Assembly (NCBI GenBank): GCA_002354635.1
Contig: DELZ01000004.1
Span: forward strand, 385,878 to 449,877
DNA length: 64,000 nt
Direction: 5' to 3'
From: Sphingomonadales bacterium UBA2683
GTDB lineage: Bacteria; Pseudomonadota; Alphaproteobacteria; Sphingomonadales; Sphingomonadaceae
Shown here: piece after piece, positions 45,005-53,008 of the stretch
Layout: the number at the start of each line of letters is the position of its first letter
Position numbering within the stretch: the stretch's first letter is position 1
Made by a program: the position numbers and the translations under genes
The notes under the pieces: model-generated
Database searches by the model: none
The model's input: the letters and a program-made list of their open reading frames with translations, nothing else
Told to the model about the DNA's origin: nothing

Positions 45005-47106
45005 CCCGCAGCCTTCAGCTTGCGCCGATAGGCGTGCAACAGCGGCTCGGTGTAGCCGCTCGGCTGCTCGACTCCCTTGAACACCAGATCACGCGCGGCC
45101 TGAAATGCCAGACTGGCGTCCGGATTCGGTGCCATTGGCCGGTAGAACGGATCGCCTTCGTTCTGGCCGTCGACCTTGGCCGCCATCCGCAGCAGGGCGG
45201 CATCGACCTGTTCCGCCGAACAGACACCGTGCAGCATCCAGTTGGCCATATGCTGCGACGAGATACGCAAGGTGGCGCGGTCTTCCATCAGTCCGACATC
45301 GTTGATGTCAGGCACCTTGGAGCAGCCGATGCCCTGATCGATCCAGCGAACCACATAGCCCAATATGCCCTGTGCATTATTGTCCAATTCGTGTTCGATT
45401 TCGGCGTCCGACCAGTTGTGGCCATCGGCCAGCGGAATGGTCAGGAGCTTTTCGAGCGGCGCAATGCCCTCGCCCGCGACTTCCTTCTGCCGGTCGAAGA
45501 CATTGACCCGGTGATAATGGATCGCGTGCAGCGTCGCAGCGGTCGGACTGGGTACCCAGGCGGTGTTGGCACCGGTCATCGGGTGGCCGACCTTCTGTTC
45601 CATCATGTCCGCCATCATGTCTGGCGCAGCCCACATGCCCTTGCCGATCTGCGCCTTGCCGGACATGCCGCAGGCCAAACCGATGGCAACATTGCGCTGT
45701 TCGTAAGCGGTGATCCAGTCACTTTTCTTGATATCGCCCTTGGCCAGCATCGCGCCGGCCTGCATCGAGGTGTGGATTTCGTCGCCGGTACGGTCGAGGA
45801 AGCCGGTGTTGATGAACACGACCCGGTCCTTCACCGCATGGATGCAGGCGGCGAGATTGGCCGATGTCCGGCGCTCCTCATCCATCACGCCGACCTTGAT
45901 CGTGTTGCGGTCGAGACCGAGCAGATCTTCCACCGCATCGAACAGATCATTGGTAAAGGCGCATTCTTCCGGCCCGTGCATTTTCGGTTTTACGATATAG
46001 ATCGAGCCGGCGCGGCTGTTGCGCAGATCGCCGAGTCCCTTGATATCGTGCATCGCGATCAGGCTGGTGAACACGCCGTCGAGCAGGCCTTCCGGCGCTT
46101 CCGAGCCGTCGGCCAGCAAAACCGCCGGATTGGTCATCAGGTGGCCGACATTGCGGACAAACATCAGACTGCGGCCCGGCAGGGTGAAGGCGTTGCCGAC
46201 AAGATCAACATAATCGCGATCCGGATTGGCTTTGCGCTCAACCGTCCTGCCGCCCTTTTCGAAAGACGCGTCAAGATCGCCGCGCATCAGACCGAGCCAG
46301 TTGCTGTAAGCCAGCACCTTGTCCTCGGCATCCACCGCCGCGACCGAATCTTCCATGTCGATAATCGCGGTCAGCGCCGCTTCCATCACCACGTCGGCGA
46401 TATGGGCCGGATCATCCTTGCCGATCGGGTGGGCAGGATCGATGACGACTTCGGCGTGCAGTCCGTTATGTTTGAGCAGCAGCGACTTACCGTTACGGCC
46501 AACCAGCTGTGACGGATCGGCCAAACCGGGCTCGCCACCGGCATAATCGGTCCATGATCCGCTCGACAGAGGAAAAGCTTCGTCGAGAAAAGCCTTTGCC
46601 GCCTTGATAACGGCTGCCCCGCGCTGCGGATCATAGCCACTCGGTTTGGCAGGCGGAGCGTCGAGGGCATCGGTCCCGTAAAAAGCGTCATAAAGGCTGC
46701 CCCAGCGGGCGTTAGCGGCATTCAGAACGAAGCGATCGTTGAGCGAAGGTACTACCAGTTGCGGTCCGGCCATGCTTGCGATTTCGGGATCGACATTTTC
46801 CGTCGTGATGGAAAAAGCTTCCGGTTCTTCAACCAGATAGCCGATGTCCTTCAGAAAGGTCTGATATTCGTTTTGATCAATCGGCTGTCCCTTGTGATCG
46901 ATATGCCAGGCATCAATCTGCGTTTGCAGCTTTTCCCGCTTCGCCAGCAACTTTGCATTGCGGGGCGCGAATCTGCCGAGCAATTGGGAAAATTCCTGCC
47001 AGAATTTTGCGCCGTCCACGCCAGTGTCCGGCAAGGCCCGGTCATTGACAAAATCAAACAGCTCCTGCGCGATCTGGATACCGTTCTGGCTGACGTATTT
47101 CGACAT
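45001..47106 (-). CDS. glcB: malate synthase G
   Basis: Malate synthase G joins glyoxylate and acetyl-CoA to make malate, in the glyoxylate bypass and glycolate use. The 701-residue length is typical for the G isoform. Visible motifs are DMEDSVAAVDAEDK, TLPGRSLMFVRNVGHLMTNPA, KPKMHGPEECAF, VGVMDEERRTSANL, and the C-terminal catalytic loop GIGCSKVPDINDVGLMEDRATLRIS. Upstream of the ATG at 47106 is GAGGAAA. It is a single gene, convergent with rsmA and divergent from a small hypothetical gene; its stop overlaps the rsmA stop. Confidence 0.98.
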   Translation of the reverse strand: MSKYVSQNGIQIAQELFDFVNDRALPDTGVDGAKFWQEFSQLLGRFAPRNAKLLAKREKLQTQIDAWHIDHKGQPIDQNEYQTFLKDIGYLVEEPEAFSITTENVDPEIASMAGPQLVVPSLNDRFVLNAANARWGSLYDAFYGTDALDAPPAKPSGYDPQRGAAVIKAAKAFLDEAFPLSSGSWTDYAGGEPGLADPSQLVGRNGKSLLLKHNGLHAEVVIDPAHPIGKDDPAHIADVVMEAALTAIIDMEDSVAAVDAEDKVLAYSNWLGLMRGDLDASFEKGGRTVERKANPDRDYVDLVGNAFTLPGRSLMFVRNVGHLMTNPAVLLADGSEAPEGLLDGVFTSLIAMHDIKGLGDLRNSRAGSIYIVKPKMHGPEECAFTNDLFDAVEDLLGLDRNTIKVGVMDEERRTSANLAACIHAVKDRVVFINTGFLDRTGDEIHTSMQAGAMLAKGDIKKSDWITAYEQRNVAIGLACGMSGKAQIGKGMWAAPDMMADMMEQKVGHPMTGANTAWVPSPTAATLHAIHYHRVNVFDRQKEVAGEGIAPLEKLLTIPLADGHNWSDAEIEHELDNNAQGILGYVVRWIDQGIGCSKVPDINDVGLMEDRATLRISSQHMANWMLHGVCSAEQVDAALLRMAAKVDGQNEGDPFYRPMAPNPDASLAFQAARDLVFKGVEQPSGYTEPLLHAYRRKLKAAG

Positions 47107-47191
47107 GTTTTTTCCTCGTTCAAATGTTATGGCTCTGTTCGATGCTTGAAGCTGGGTCAGTGCCTATTTGCAGATAGCCCGGGGAGGAATT

Positions 47192-47353
47192 ATGGCGGAT
47201 ATGGCGCTGTGCTTTCCTTTTGTAAATGGCAGAATTGAGTCACTGCCGACCCAATCCCATTGGCTCAAGCACGGAGGCATATGCAAACCGAACGGAAAAA
47301 TGAACTTCTGGAGAACAGCCTCGAGCGGGCTGCAGAACTTTTGGGAGATGTGA
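47192..47353 (+). other. possible leader ORF ahead of the 47281 gene
   Basis: ATG 47192 follows a near-ideal ribosome site, GGGGAGGA, and opens 53 codons in a different frame that overlap the 5' end of the 47281 gene by 73 bases. The product (MADMALCFPFVNGRIESLPT...) shows no recognised family. It may be a leader that couples translation to the next gene, or chance. Confidence 0.3.
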
Positions 47354-47706
47354 CGGGGCCGGTAATGGCGCAATATTATGCTCATCATCCGCAAGCGAAA
47401 ATTTCATTTGAAGAACATGGTTTGGGCAACAGCGTCAAACTGGAGGCCGAAATGGTCGAAAGCATAATCTATTGCCTGATGAACTGGTATGACAGGCCAG
47501 AAGAAATCCGGATCATGTTCGGAAGCACCGTGCCGCATCACGAACATGCCTTGAATGTTTCGAATGAACGGTTTGGCGGACTGATTGATGCTGCCATCGA
47601 GGTTATTTCCAGCACTGTTCCAGAATCGAGGGAGGAGGAGCTTGGAGTGTGGCAGGAAATTCGGGACGGTCTCAAAACGCTTGTCCAAGAGGCGCAGAGC
47701 CTGTGA
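47281..47706 (+). CDS. hypothetical protein, possibly globin-like
   Basis: The 141-residue frame starting MQTERKNELLENSLERAAEL is entirely helical by appearance, with paired histidines in VPHHEHALNVSNERFGG. The layout of helices and the placement of His in the second half recall bacterial globin-like or phycobilin-type helical proteins, but I cannot assign a family. The ATG at 47281 has GGAGG three bases upstream, which is tight; a TTG at 47260 extends the frame by 7 codons without a ribosome site. It lies between glcB and the arginine-catabolic operon and is separated from the latter by 66 bases. Confidence 0.6.
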   Translation: MQTERKNELLENSLERAAELLGDVTGPVMAQYYAHHPQAKISFEEHGLGNSVKLEAEMVESIIYCLMNWYDRPEEIRIMFGSTVPHHEHALNVSNERFGGLIDAAIEVISSTVPESREEELGVWQEIRDGLKTLVQEAQSL

Positions 47707-47772
47707 CATGGAACATCGAATAGCCATGATAAACGGGTTACGATAAACGATTTCAAATGCTATCGGTTTCAG

Positions 47773-48981
47773 ATGAAAGCGAATTCCTTCCCCGAACACG
47801 TGGCGCTGGCACAGGCGATTGAACTACCGTTATTGCCGCGCACGCTTGAATGGGCGCAGATCAATAGCGGCACCACCAATCTTGATGGCTTGGCGACCGT
47901 CGCGGGAATGCTCGCAAAGGCCTTTTCTGTCTTGCCGGGAGAGACCAGCCTGGTCGACCCCGAACCCGTCGAGATGGTCCGCGCGGACGGCACGGTCGAT
48001 CAGATAAAGCACGGCCGGCATCTGGTCACTTCGGTACGCCCGGAAGCGCCGGTTCGCATCCTGCTGACCGGCCATATGGATACCGTCTTCCCCGCCGATC
48101 ACCCCTTCCAGCAGATCGTCGAGCTGGAAAGCGGCATTTTGAACGGCCCGGGCCTTGCCGACATGAAGGGCGGCCTATCGGTCATGCTCGGCGCGCTGCA
48201 ATTGCTCGAGCAGAGCGAATATGCCGAACGGATCGGCTATGATGTGATGATCAACAGCGACGAGGAAGTGGGCTCCGGATCATCTGCGGCGCTGATCGAA
48301 CGGCTCGCACAAGGCAAGACGGCGGCGCTCACCTACGAACCCGCCCTGCCCGACGGGACGCTGGCGGGCGAACGCGGTGGCAGCGGCAATTTCTCGATCA
48401 TCTTTACCGGCAAGAGCGCCCACGCCGGTCGCAATCCGGACGAAGGGCGCAATGCGCTGGTCGCGGCGGCCGACATGGCATTGCGGCTGAAAGCACTGCA
48501 CCGCGATGGCCTGAGCATCAATCCGGCGAAGATCGACGGCGGCGGTCCCAATAATGCGGTGCCGGATCATGCCATATTGCGCGTCAATTTCCGGCCCAAG
48601 TCGCTCGAGGATCAGGCCGAGGCCCAGAAGGCGCTCGACAAGCTCGTCAAGGCCATCGCCACGACCCATGACCTCGGTGTGCATTGTCATGGCGGTTTTG
48701 GCCGGCCACCGAAACCAATCGATCCCCAGGCAGCAAAGCTGTTTGGTCTCGTCAGGCAATGCGGGGCGGAACTGGGGCTCGATATCAACTGGCGCGGCAC
48801 CGGCGGAGTCTGTGACGGCAATAATATCGCGGCTTGCGGTATTCCCGTCGTCGATACTATGGGTGTCAGAGGCGGAGCGATCCACAGCTCTGACGAATAT
48901 CTGATTACGGAAAGTCTGGTCGAACGGACACAATTGTCGGCGCTGACGATCATGCGGATCGCCGAAAAGGGAGGATTATGA
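47773..48981 (+). CDS. M20 family metallohydrolase (CPG2-type)
   Basis: The 402-residue protein is an M20 peptidase with both zinc-site motifs: LLTGHMDTVFPAD (His and the catalytic-loop Asp), GLADMKGGLSVML, INSDEEVGSGSS (Glu pair) and the C-terminal metal histidine in RGGAIHSSDEY; SAHAGRNPDEGRNAL lies in the dimerisation domain. These enzymes cleave amide bonds of acylated amino acids or small peptides. It overlaps astA by 4 bases (ATGA) and precedes astB, so it probably works in arginine succinyltransferase catabolism, perhaps as the N-succinylglutamate desuccinylase in place of the M14-family AstE. That role is inferred from context only. Confidence 0.88.
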   Translation: MKANSFPEHVALAQAIELPLLPRTLEWAQINSGTTNLDGLATVAGMLAKAFSVLPGETSLVDPEPVEMVRADGTVDQIKHGRHLVTSVRPEAPVRILLTGHMDTVFPADHPFQQIVELESGILNGPGLADMKGGLSVMLGALQLLEQSEYAERIGYDVMINSDEEVGSGSSAALIERLAQGKTAALTYEPALPDGTLAGERGGSGNFSIIFTGKSAHAGRNPDEGRNALVAAADMALRLKALHRDGLSINPAKIDGGGPNNAVPDHAILRVNFRPKSLEDQAEAQKALDKLVKAIATTHDLGVHCHGGFGRPPKPIDPQAAKLFGLVRQCGAELGLDINWRGTGGVCDGNNIAACGIPVVDTMGVRGGAIHSSDEYLITESLVERTQLSALTIMRIAEKGGL

Positions 48982-49988
48982 GTTTCCGGATACGCGCGGC
49001 GCGGATCGACGATCTGCAGCATCTGTACGAAATGGCGAAACTGACCGGTGGTGGTTTTACCAACCTGCCCGCAGATCGGGACTCGCTGACCGCCAAGCTG
49101 GAGCGGTCCGAACGCGCCTACCAGCGGGATACGGAGGAGCAGGGTGACGATCTGTTCATCATGGTGCTGGAGAATGTCGTAACCGGAGCGGTGCGGGGCA
49201 CCTCGCAACTGTTCACCAAGGTCGGGCAGACCTGGCCCTTTTATTCCTATCGACTAAGCACCCTGTCGCAGACCAGCAAGGAACTGGAACGCACGTTCAG
49301 CGCCCAGATGCTCAGTCTGGTCACCGATCTGGAAGGAGCGAGCGAGGTCGGCGGCCTGTTCCTGCATCCGGGTGAACGCGCCGGCGGACTCGGTATGTTG
49401 CTGGCGCGCAGCCGCTATCTGTTCATCAAGGAACACCGCTCGCGTTTCGGCGACAAGATTTTTGCCGAATTGCGCGGCGTAATCGACGAGGCCGGCGGAT
49501 CGCCCTTCTGGGACGGCCTTGCAGGGCGTTTTTTCGGCATGAGTTTTCAGGAAGCCGATTATTTCAACGCCATCCACGGTAACCAGTTCATCGCCGACCT
49601 GATGCCGAAACACCCGATCTATACCGCCATGCTGAGCGAATCCGCACGGAACGTGATCGGTGTGCCCCACACCAGCGGGCGGGCAGCGATGCGCATGCTG
49701 GAAAATGAAAATTTCTCCTATGACGGCTATGTCGATATCTTTGACGGTGGGCCAACAATGGTGGCCAAAACCAACGATGTGACCAGCATTCGCAATTCAA
49801 ATTCAGCAATGATCACTGCGATTACGGACGGCGAGACCAAGTCGATCATCTCCAGCGGCACTCTGGATAGCTTCCAGGCCGGATATGCGATGATCACGCA
49901 AAATGACGAGGGTGTTTCCATCGATTCGCAAGCCGCCGAAACTCTGGGGCTGGGCGTCGGCGACACGATCTGGCATGTGCCGCGATGA
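48978..49988 (+). CDS. astA: arginine N-succinyltransferase
   Basis: AstA transfers a succinyl group from succinyl-CoA to arginine, the first step of the AST pathway that uses arginine as nitrogen source. The 336-residue protein has the family features: IRAARIDDLQHLYEMAKLTGGGFTNLP at the N-terminus, a GNAT-like YSYRLSTLSQTSKEL region, VGGLFLHPGERAGGLGMLLARSRYLFI, and PFWDGLAGRFFGMSFQEADY. It overlaps the M20 gene before and astB after by 4 bases each, forming a translationally coupled operon. Confidence 0.97.
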   Translation: MSFRIRAARIDDLQHLYEMAKLTGGGFTNLPADRDSLTAKLERSERAYQRDTEEQGDDLFIMVLENVVTGAVRGTSQLFTKVGQTWPFYSYRLSTLSQTSKELERTFSAQMLSLVTDLEGASEVGGLFLHPGERAGGLGMLLARSRYLFIKEHRSRFGDKIFAELRGVIDEAGGSPFWDGLAGRFFGMSFQEADYFNAIHGNQFIADLMPKHPIYTAMLSESARNVIGVPHTSGRAAMRMLENENFSYDGYVDIFDGGPTMVAKTNDVTSIRNSNSAMITAITDGETKSIISSGTLDSFQAGYAMITQNDEGVSIDSQAAETLGLGVGDTIWHVPR

Positions 49989-51241
49989 GCGCGCTGGTTG
50001 AAATCAATTTCGATGGCATTATCGGGCCAAGCCATAATTATGCGGGGCTGAGCCTTGGCAATATTGCCTCCTCGACCAATGCCGGAGAAACCGCCTATCC
50101 GCGCGAGGCGGCGCTACAGGGCATCGCCAAGATGCGGCACAATCTCGATCTCGGTCTGGCACAGGGTTTTTTCATGCCGCTGGACCGGCCGAACATGGCC
50201 TGGCTGACACATCTCGGGACGACAGTCGCCACCGCCGAACCGCATTTGCGCGCAGCGGCCTTGTCCGCTTCCTCGATGTGGGCGGCCAATGCCGCGACAG
50301 TCTCGCCCGCGCCCGACACAATCGATGGACTTTGCCACCTGACCGTCGCCAATTTGCAGACCATGCCGCATCGCAGCCATGAATGGACGGGGACGCTCGA
50401 GCAACTTCGGCTTGCATTTGCCAATCCAGACCATTTTGCCGTGCATGCGCCGGTCCCGCCACCCTTTGGCGACGAAGGTGCGGCCAATCATATGCGAGTT
50501 TGTGCCAGCCACGATAGCGCCGGCATCGAGATCTTTGTCTACGGCGTGTCTGGCGGACCCTTTCCCGCACGTCAGCATATCGAAGCGTCGAAAGCCGTAT
50601 CGCGCCTGAACCAAACCCGGTCCGTTCTGTTTGTCCAGCAATCCGAACAGGCGATTGCCGCGGGTGCCTTTCACAATGATGTGGTCGCTGTCGCAAACGA
50701 GCATGTGCTGTTTACCCATGAACAGGCCTTTGAAGATTCAGCAAGGGTTTACCAGGAATTGCGGGACCGTTTGCCGGAAGCAGAGATAATCGAAGTGCCG
50801 GCAGACAAGGTTGGGTTGAAAGATGCGATCGCTTCCTATCTGTTCAACGCCCAGCTGGTTAGTTTGCCCGGTGAGGGCGGCATGGCGCTGATCCTGCCGA
50901 CCGAGGCGCAAGCCAACGCTCCGGTCTGGGCCTATTTGCAGGAACTGATTGCCGGCAATGGTCCGATCCGGCGGCTCTGCCCGGTCGATGTCAGACAATC
51001 GATGGCCAATGGCGGTGGCCCCGCCTGTTTGCGCCTGCGCGTGGTCGCCGATCCGGCAAAGATCGACGAGCGATTCATGGCAACCACACAGAAGCTGGAC
51101 GAAATTGCCAAGACGGTAGCCGAATATTGGCCAAAATCGATCGATCCCGACCAGCTTTCCGATCCGGACCTGATCGCTTCCATTCACGAGGCCAGAACCC
51201 GGCTGCTGGATATTTGCCGACTTTCCGAGCTGGATCGCTAA
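49985..51241 (+). CDS. astB: N-succinylarginine dihydrolase
   Basis: AstB hydrolyses N2-succinylarginine to succinylornithine, ammonia and CO2, the second AST step. The 418-residue protein starts MSALVEINFDGIIGPSHNYAGLS, with the guanidino-modifying fold. Key motifs are ASSMWAANAATVSPAPDT (Asn pair), NHMRVC and HNDVVAVANEH with catalytic His/Asp, and the C-terminal SMANGGGPACLRLRVV containing the catalytic Cys. AstC and AstD, the next steps, are not in this window. A CtrA-like box and T-run lie 19-45 bases beyond its stop. Confidence 0.97.
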   Translation: MSALVEINFDGIIGPSHNYAGLSLGNIASSTNAGETAYPREAALQGIAKMRHNLDLGLAQGFFMPLDRPNMAWLTHLGTTVATAEPHLRAAALSASSMWAANAATVSPAPDTIDGLCHLTVANLQTMPHRSHEWTGTLEQLRLAFANPDHFAVHAPVPPPFGDEGAANHMRVCASHDSAGIEIFVYGVSGGPFPARQHIEASKAVSRLNQTRSVLFVQQSEQAIAAGAFHNDVVAVANEHVLFTHEQAFEDSARVYQELRDRLPEAEIIEVPADKVGLKDAIASYLFNAQLVSLPGEGGMALILPTEAQANAPVWAYLQELIAGNGPIRRLCPVDVRQSMANGGGPACLRLRVVADPAKIDERFMATTQKLDEIAKTVAEYWPKSIDPDQLSDPDLIASIHEARTRLLDICRLSELDR

Positions 51242-51259
51242 ACTGCTGCAGCTGTCGGG

Positions 51260-51275
51260 TTAACTTACAGTTAAC
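51260..51275 (+). promoter_or_regulatory. CtrA-type binding site
   Basis: The sequence TTAACTTACAGTTAAC contains TTAA-N7-TTAA, the full CtrA site, and its right half reads TTAACCAT, the preferred half site. It lies 63 bases before the ATG of a small membrane protein at 51339 and 18 bases after the astB stop. Its 7-bp inverted arms (GGTTAAC/GTTAACC) followed by a T-run at 51280-51286 could also make it a weak terminator for astB. Confidence 0.6.
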
Positions 51276-51338
51276 CATATTTTTTTCCGGAAAGTACCGG
51301 TTTTCTGCACTTGGCATGACGCTTGCTACGGTACTGTC

Positions 51339-51569
51339 ATGTGGAAAAAGTTCAAACGGCTGTTCATAATCAAAACCAAGTTCGAGGCCTTTCTCATCAC
51401 CTATGCCCTCGCCACCGGCGCGGTGGCCCGGGGACAGCATTATATGATCCAATATCCCGGATGGGGTGGAAAAATGCTGTTTCTGGCAGCGACCGGCGCA
51501 GTATTCATGGCCGGTGCCAAGATGATCGAGGCGATCGAGCTCAACCGGATCTACAGTTCCGAATATTAA
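51339..51569 (+). CDS. small membrane protein of unknown function
   Basis: The 76-residue frame begins MWKKFKRLFIIKTKFEAF, with a basic N-terminus, then two hydrophobic stretches (FLITYALATGAVA near 17-29, and KMLFLAATGAVFMAGAKMIE near 45-64) and a conserved-looking RIYSSEY end. No family is recognised. A CtrA-type box lies 63 bases upstream, suggesting cell-cycle control. There is no strong ribosome site. Codon use is normal for the window. Confidence 0.6.
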   Translation: MWKKFKRLFIIKTKFEAFLITYALATGAVARGQHYMIQYPGWGGKMLFLAATGAVFMAGAKMIEAIELNRIYSSEY

Positions 51570-51625
51570 CCGGCGGATGCGAACTGCACCGGACCGCATG
51601 ATCTGCTCTACACATTCGTGAAAGT

Positions 51626-51653
51626 GGAAGGCTTCTGTTGCCCGGTGCCTTCC
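51626..51653 (-). repeat. hairpin downstream of ssrA
   Basis: GGAAGGC (51626-51632) and GCCTTCC (51647-51653) form a 7-bp stem with a 14-base loop. It lies about 50 bases past the ssrA coding piece on the minus strand and may end its transcription, but only ACTTTC follows, not a full U-tract. Confidence 0.55.
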
Positions 51654-51684
51654 AAACCGCTGAATTCCCTTCTGTTGCCCGGTG
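51632..51684. repeat. 16-bp direct repeat downstream of ssrA
   Basis: CTTCTGTTGCCCGGTG occurs exactly at 51632-51647 and again at 51669-51684. The first copy forms the loop of the hairpin at 51626-51653. The core GTTGCCCGGT also recurs in the terminator at 52023-52053. Confidence 0.8.
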
Positions 51685-51699
51685 GGTTCAACCGCGCGT

Positions 51700-51975
51700 A
51701 GCTTTCTAACTTATGACCGTGAGGTCAATGGGTTAGGCAGCAATAGCGAGTGCTTCGTTATCGTTTGCACTTATAGGTTTTGAGCAATCACGGCATACTC
51801 AGGCCGGGCAAAAACAACGCCTTTGAACACCCGTCGATCCTAGTTCGGCCCCATCAACAAAGGCGTATCGCATCGCTGCAAACCGCCTGAAATGGTGGAG
51901 CCGCCGGGTACTGCCCCCGGGTCCGTAGTGTCTATTACACGCCATCATTTATCACCATAGTCCGCCGAAACGGAC
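51700..51975 (-). ncRNA. ssrA: tmRNA, circularly permuted two-piece form
   Basis: On the minus strand the acceptor piece comes first, with a T-arm (CCGGG, 7-base loop, CCCGG) and the 3' end CGGCTCCACCA finishing at 51893. After a 40-base intervening segment the coding piece starts at 51852 with GGGGCCGAACTAGGATCGAC. GGGGCCG pairs with CGGCTCC, with a G-U at the third pair, the alanine identity element. The tag frame at 51768-51733 encodes ANDNEALAIAA then TAA, to which the charged alanine is added first. This is the two-piece arrangement known from Caulobacter and other alphaproteobacteria. The outer ends (about 51700 and 51975) are approximate. Its partner SmpB is at 4967-5449. Confidence 0.93.
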
Positions 51976-52022
51976 GCTTCCTATATAGGGATATATTTCT
52001 GAATGAACAGTGCACAGACGAG

Positions 52023-52053
52023 AAAAAGGGCCAACCGGTTGCCCGGTTGACCC
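52023..52053 (-). terminator. terminator of the 52083 lipoprotein
   Basis: On the minus strand GGGTCAACCGG and CCGGTTGGCCC form an 11-bp stem with one wobble and a GCAA loop, followed by TTTTT. It lies 30 bases after the stop codon. The same stem, with its flanking CTAGTTCCCCAAAGGG, occurs at 52436-52468. Confidence 0.9.
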
Positions 52054-52082
52054 TCCTCTAGTTCCCCAAAGGGAATTCGTGA

Positions 52083-52349
52083 TTACTGGGCCAGAACGCC
52101 TTCTTCTGCGTCAGCCTTGTCTTCCAGAGCATCGGCCTTGTCTTCCATGGCCGCAGCCTTGTCTTCCATCATTTCTTCGCCTGCTTCGGTGGTCGCATTG
52201 TCCGCAGCTTCATCAAGCCGGTCGGCTTCCATCTCAGCTTCCTGGGCTTGTACTTCGGTTGCGGTTTCCGCGCCGCTAGTGTCTTCCTGTGCACAGGCAG
52301 TCAGTGCCAGAGCAGCAGTGGAAGCGGTCAAAATCATCAATTTACGCAT
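52083..52349 (-). CDS. small Ala/Glu-rich lipoprotein
   Basis: The 88-residue protein has a signal peptide with lipobox LTAC (Cys19). The mature part is acidic and repetitive, with TEVQAQEAEMEADRLDEAAD and a near-heptad run of MEDKA/LEDKA units, probably a helix or coiled coil. No catalytic motif is visible and I recognise no named family. The start of the signal peptide (MRKLMILTAS) resembles that of the protein at 52508-52735, and both have nearly the same terminator, so the two are likely tandem paralogues. Confidence 0.78.
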   Translation of the reverse strand: MRKLMILTASTAALALTACAQEDTSGAETATEVQAQEAEMEADRLDEAADNATTEAGEEMMEDKAAAMEDKADALEDKADAEEGVLAQ

Positions 52350-52435
52350 ATCAATCCCTCGTAGATTTGAAGGAGCAGAATCGGCCCCTCGCTGTCACCA
52401 ACAGGCCAAAGCCGGATTGGTTCCCGACTCTCGAT

Positions 52436-52468
52436 AAAAAAAGGGCCAACCAGTTTCCCGGTTGACCC
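52436..52468 (-). terminator. terminator of the 52508 lipoprotein
   Basis: On the minus strand GGGTCAACCGGG, a short AAA loop and CTGGTTGGCCC form a stem, followed by TTTTTTT. It lies about 40 bases after the stop codon and is almost a copy of the terminator at 52023-52053. Confidence 0.9.
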
Positions 52469-52507
52469 TTCTCTAGTTCCCCAAAGGGATATCCAGATAT
52501 TGCGAGC

Positions 52508-52735
52508 TTACTCGGCAACAGCTTCTGCAGGAGCAGCAGCTTCGTCTGCAGGAGCAGCTTCAGCGGTCGCTTCGTCGGTTGCAGGAGCAACTTCTTCAAC
52601 AGCCATTGCATCTTCAGCAGGTGCAACTTCTTCGGTTGCAACTTCGTCGGTTACAACAGCTTCTTCAGCTGGAGCATTGCAGGCACTCAGAGCGAATACA
52701 GCTGCGGATGCAGCCAGAACAGCGAATTTACGCAT
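52508..52735 (-). CDS. small Ala/Glu-rich lipoprotein, paralogue
   Basis: The 75-residue protein has a lipoprotein signal (MRKFAVLAASAAVFALSAC, lipobox LSAC). The mature chain is almost only Ala, Glu, Pro, Val, Asp and Thr, with repeats such as EEVAPAEDAMAVEEVAPATDE, and is probably extended and acidic. It is the upstream partner of the similar gene at 52083. Function is unknown; surface charge or spacing roles are possible. Confidence 0.75.
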   Translation of the reverse strand: MRKFAVLAASAAVFALSACNAPAEEAVVTDEVATEEVAPAEDAMAVEEVAPATDEATAEAAPADEAAAPAEAVAE

Positions 52736-53008
52736 AATAATTAGTCCCCATATCGTCGTTTAAAAAGGCTGCGAATCAAACCAGCCGAGCGGGCCTATAG
52801 GATTGAAATTTTTCAATGTATCTCAAAAAATGCACAAATTAGTCATCCCATTGTAATATAATGGTTATTATTTAGGATTTGCGCGGTTATTTTGACCATA
52901 TGCAAGGGGTTTGCCGGAAATTTCCCGAGCAAAAATCACCCCTGTTATGAAGCGTATTTTGCGGCCGACATATCGTGCTCGGTCATGCGCCGAACCAGTG
53001 ACCGGGAA

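Noticed and set aside
45034..46512. 492-codon open frame on the plus strand
   Set aside because: Antisense to malate synthase G and without any recognisable domain.
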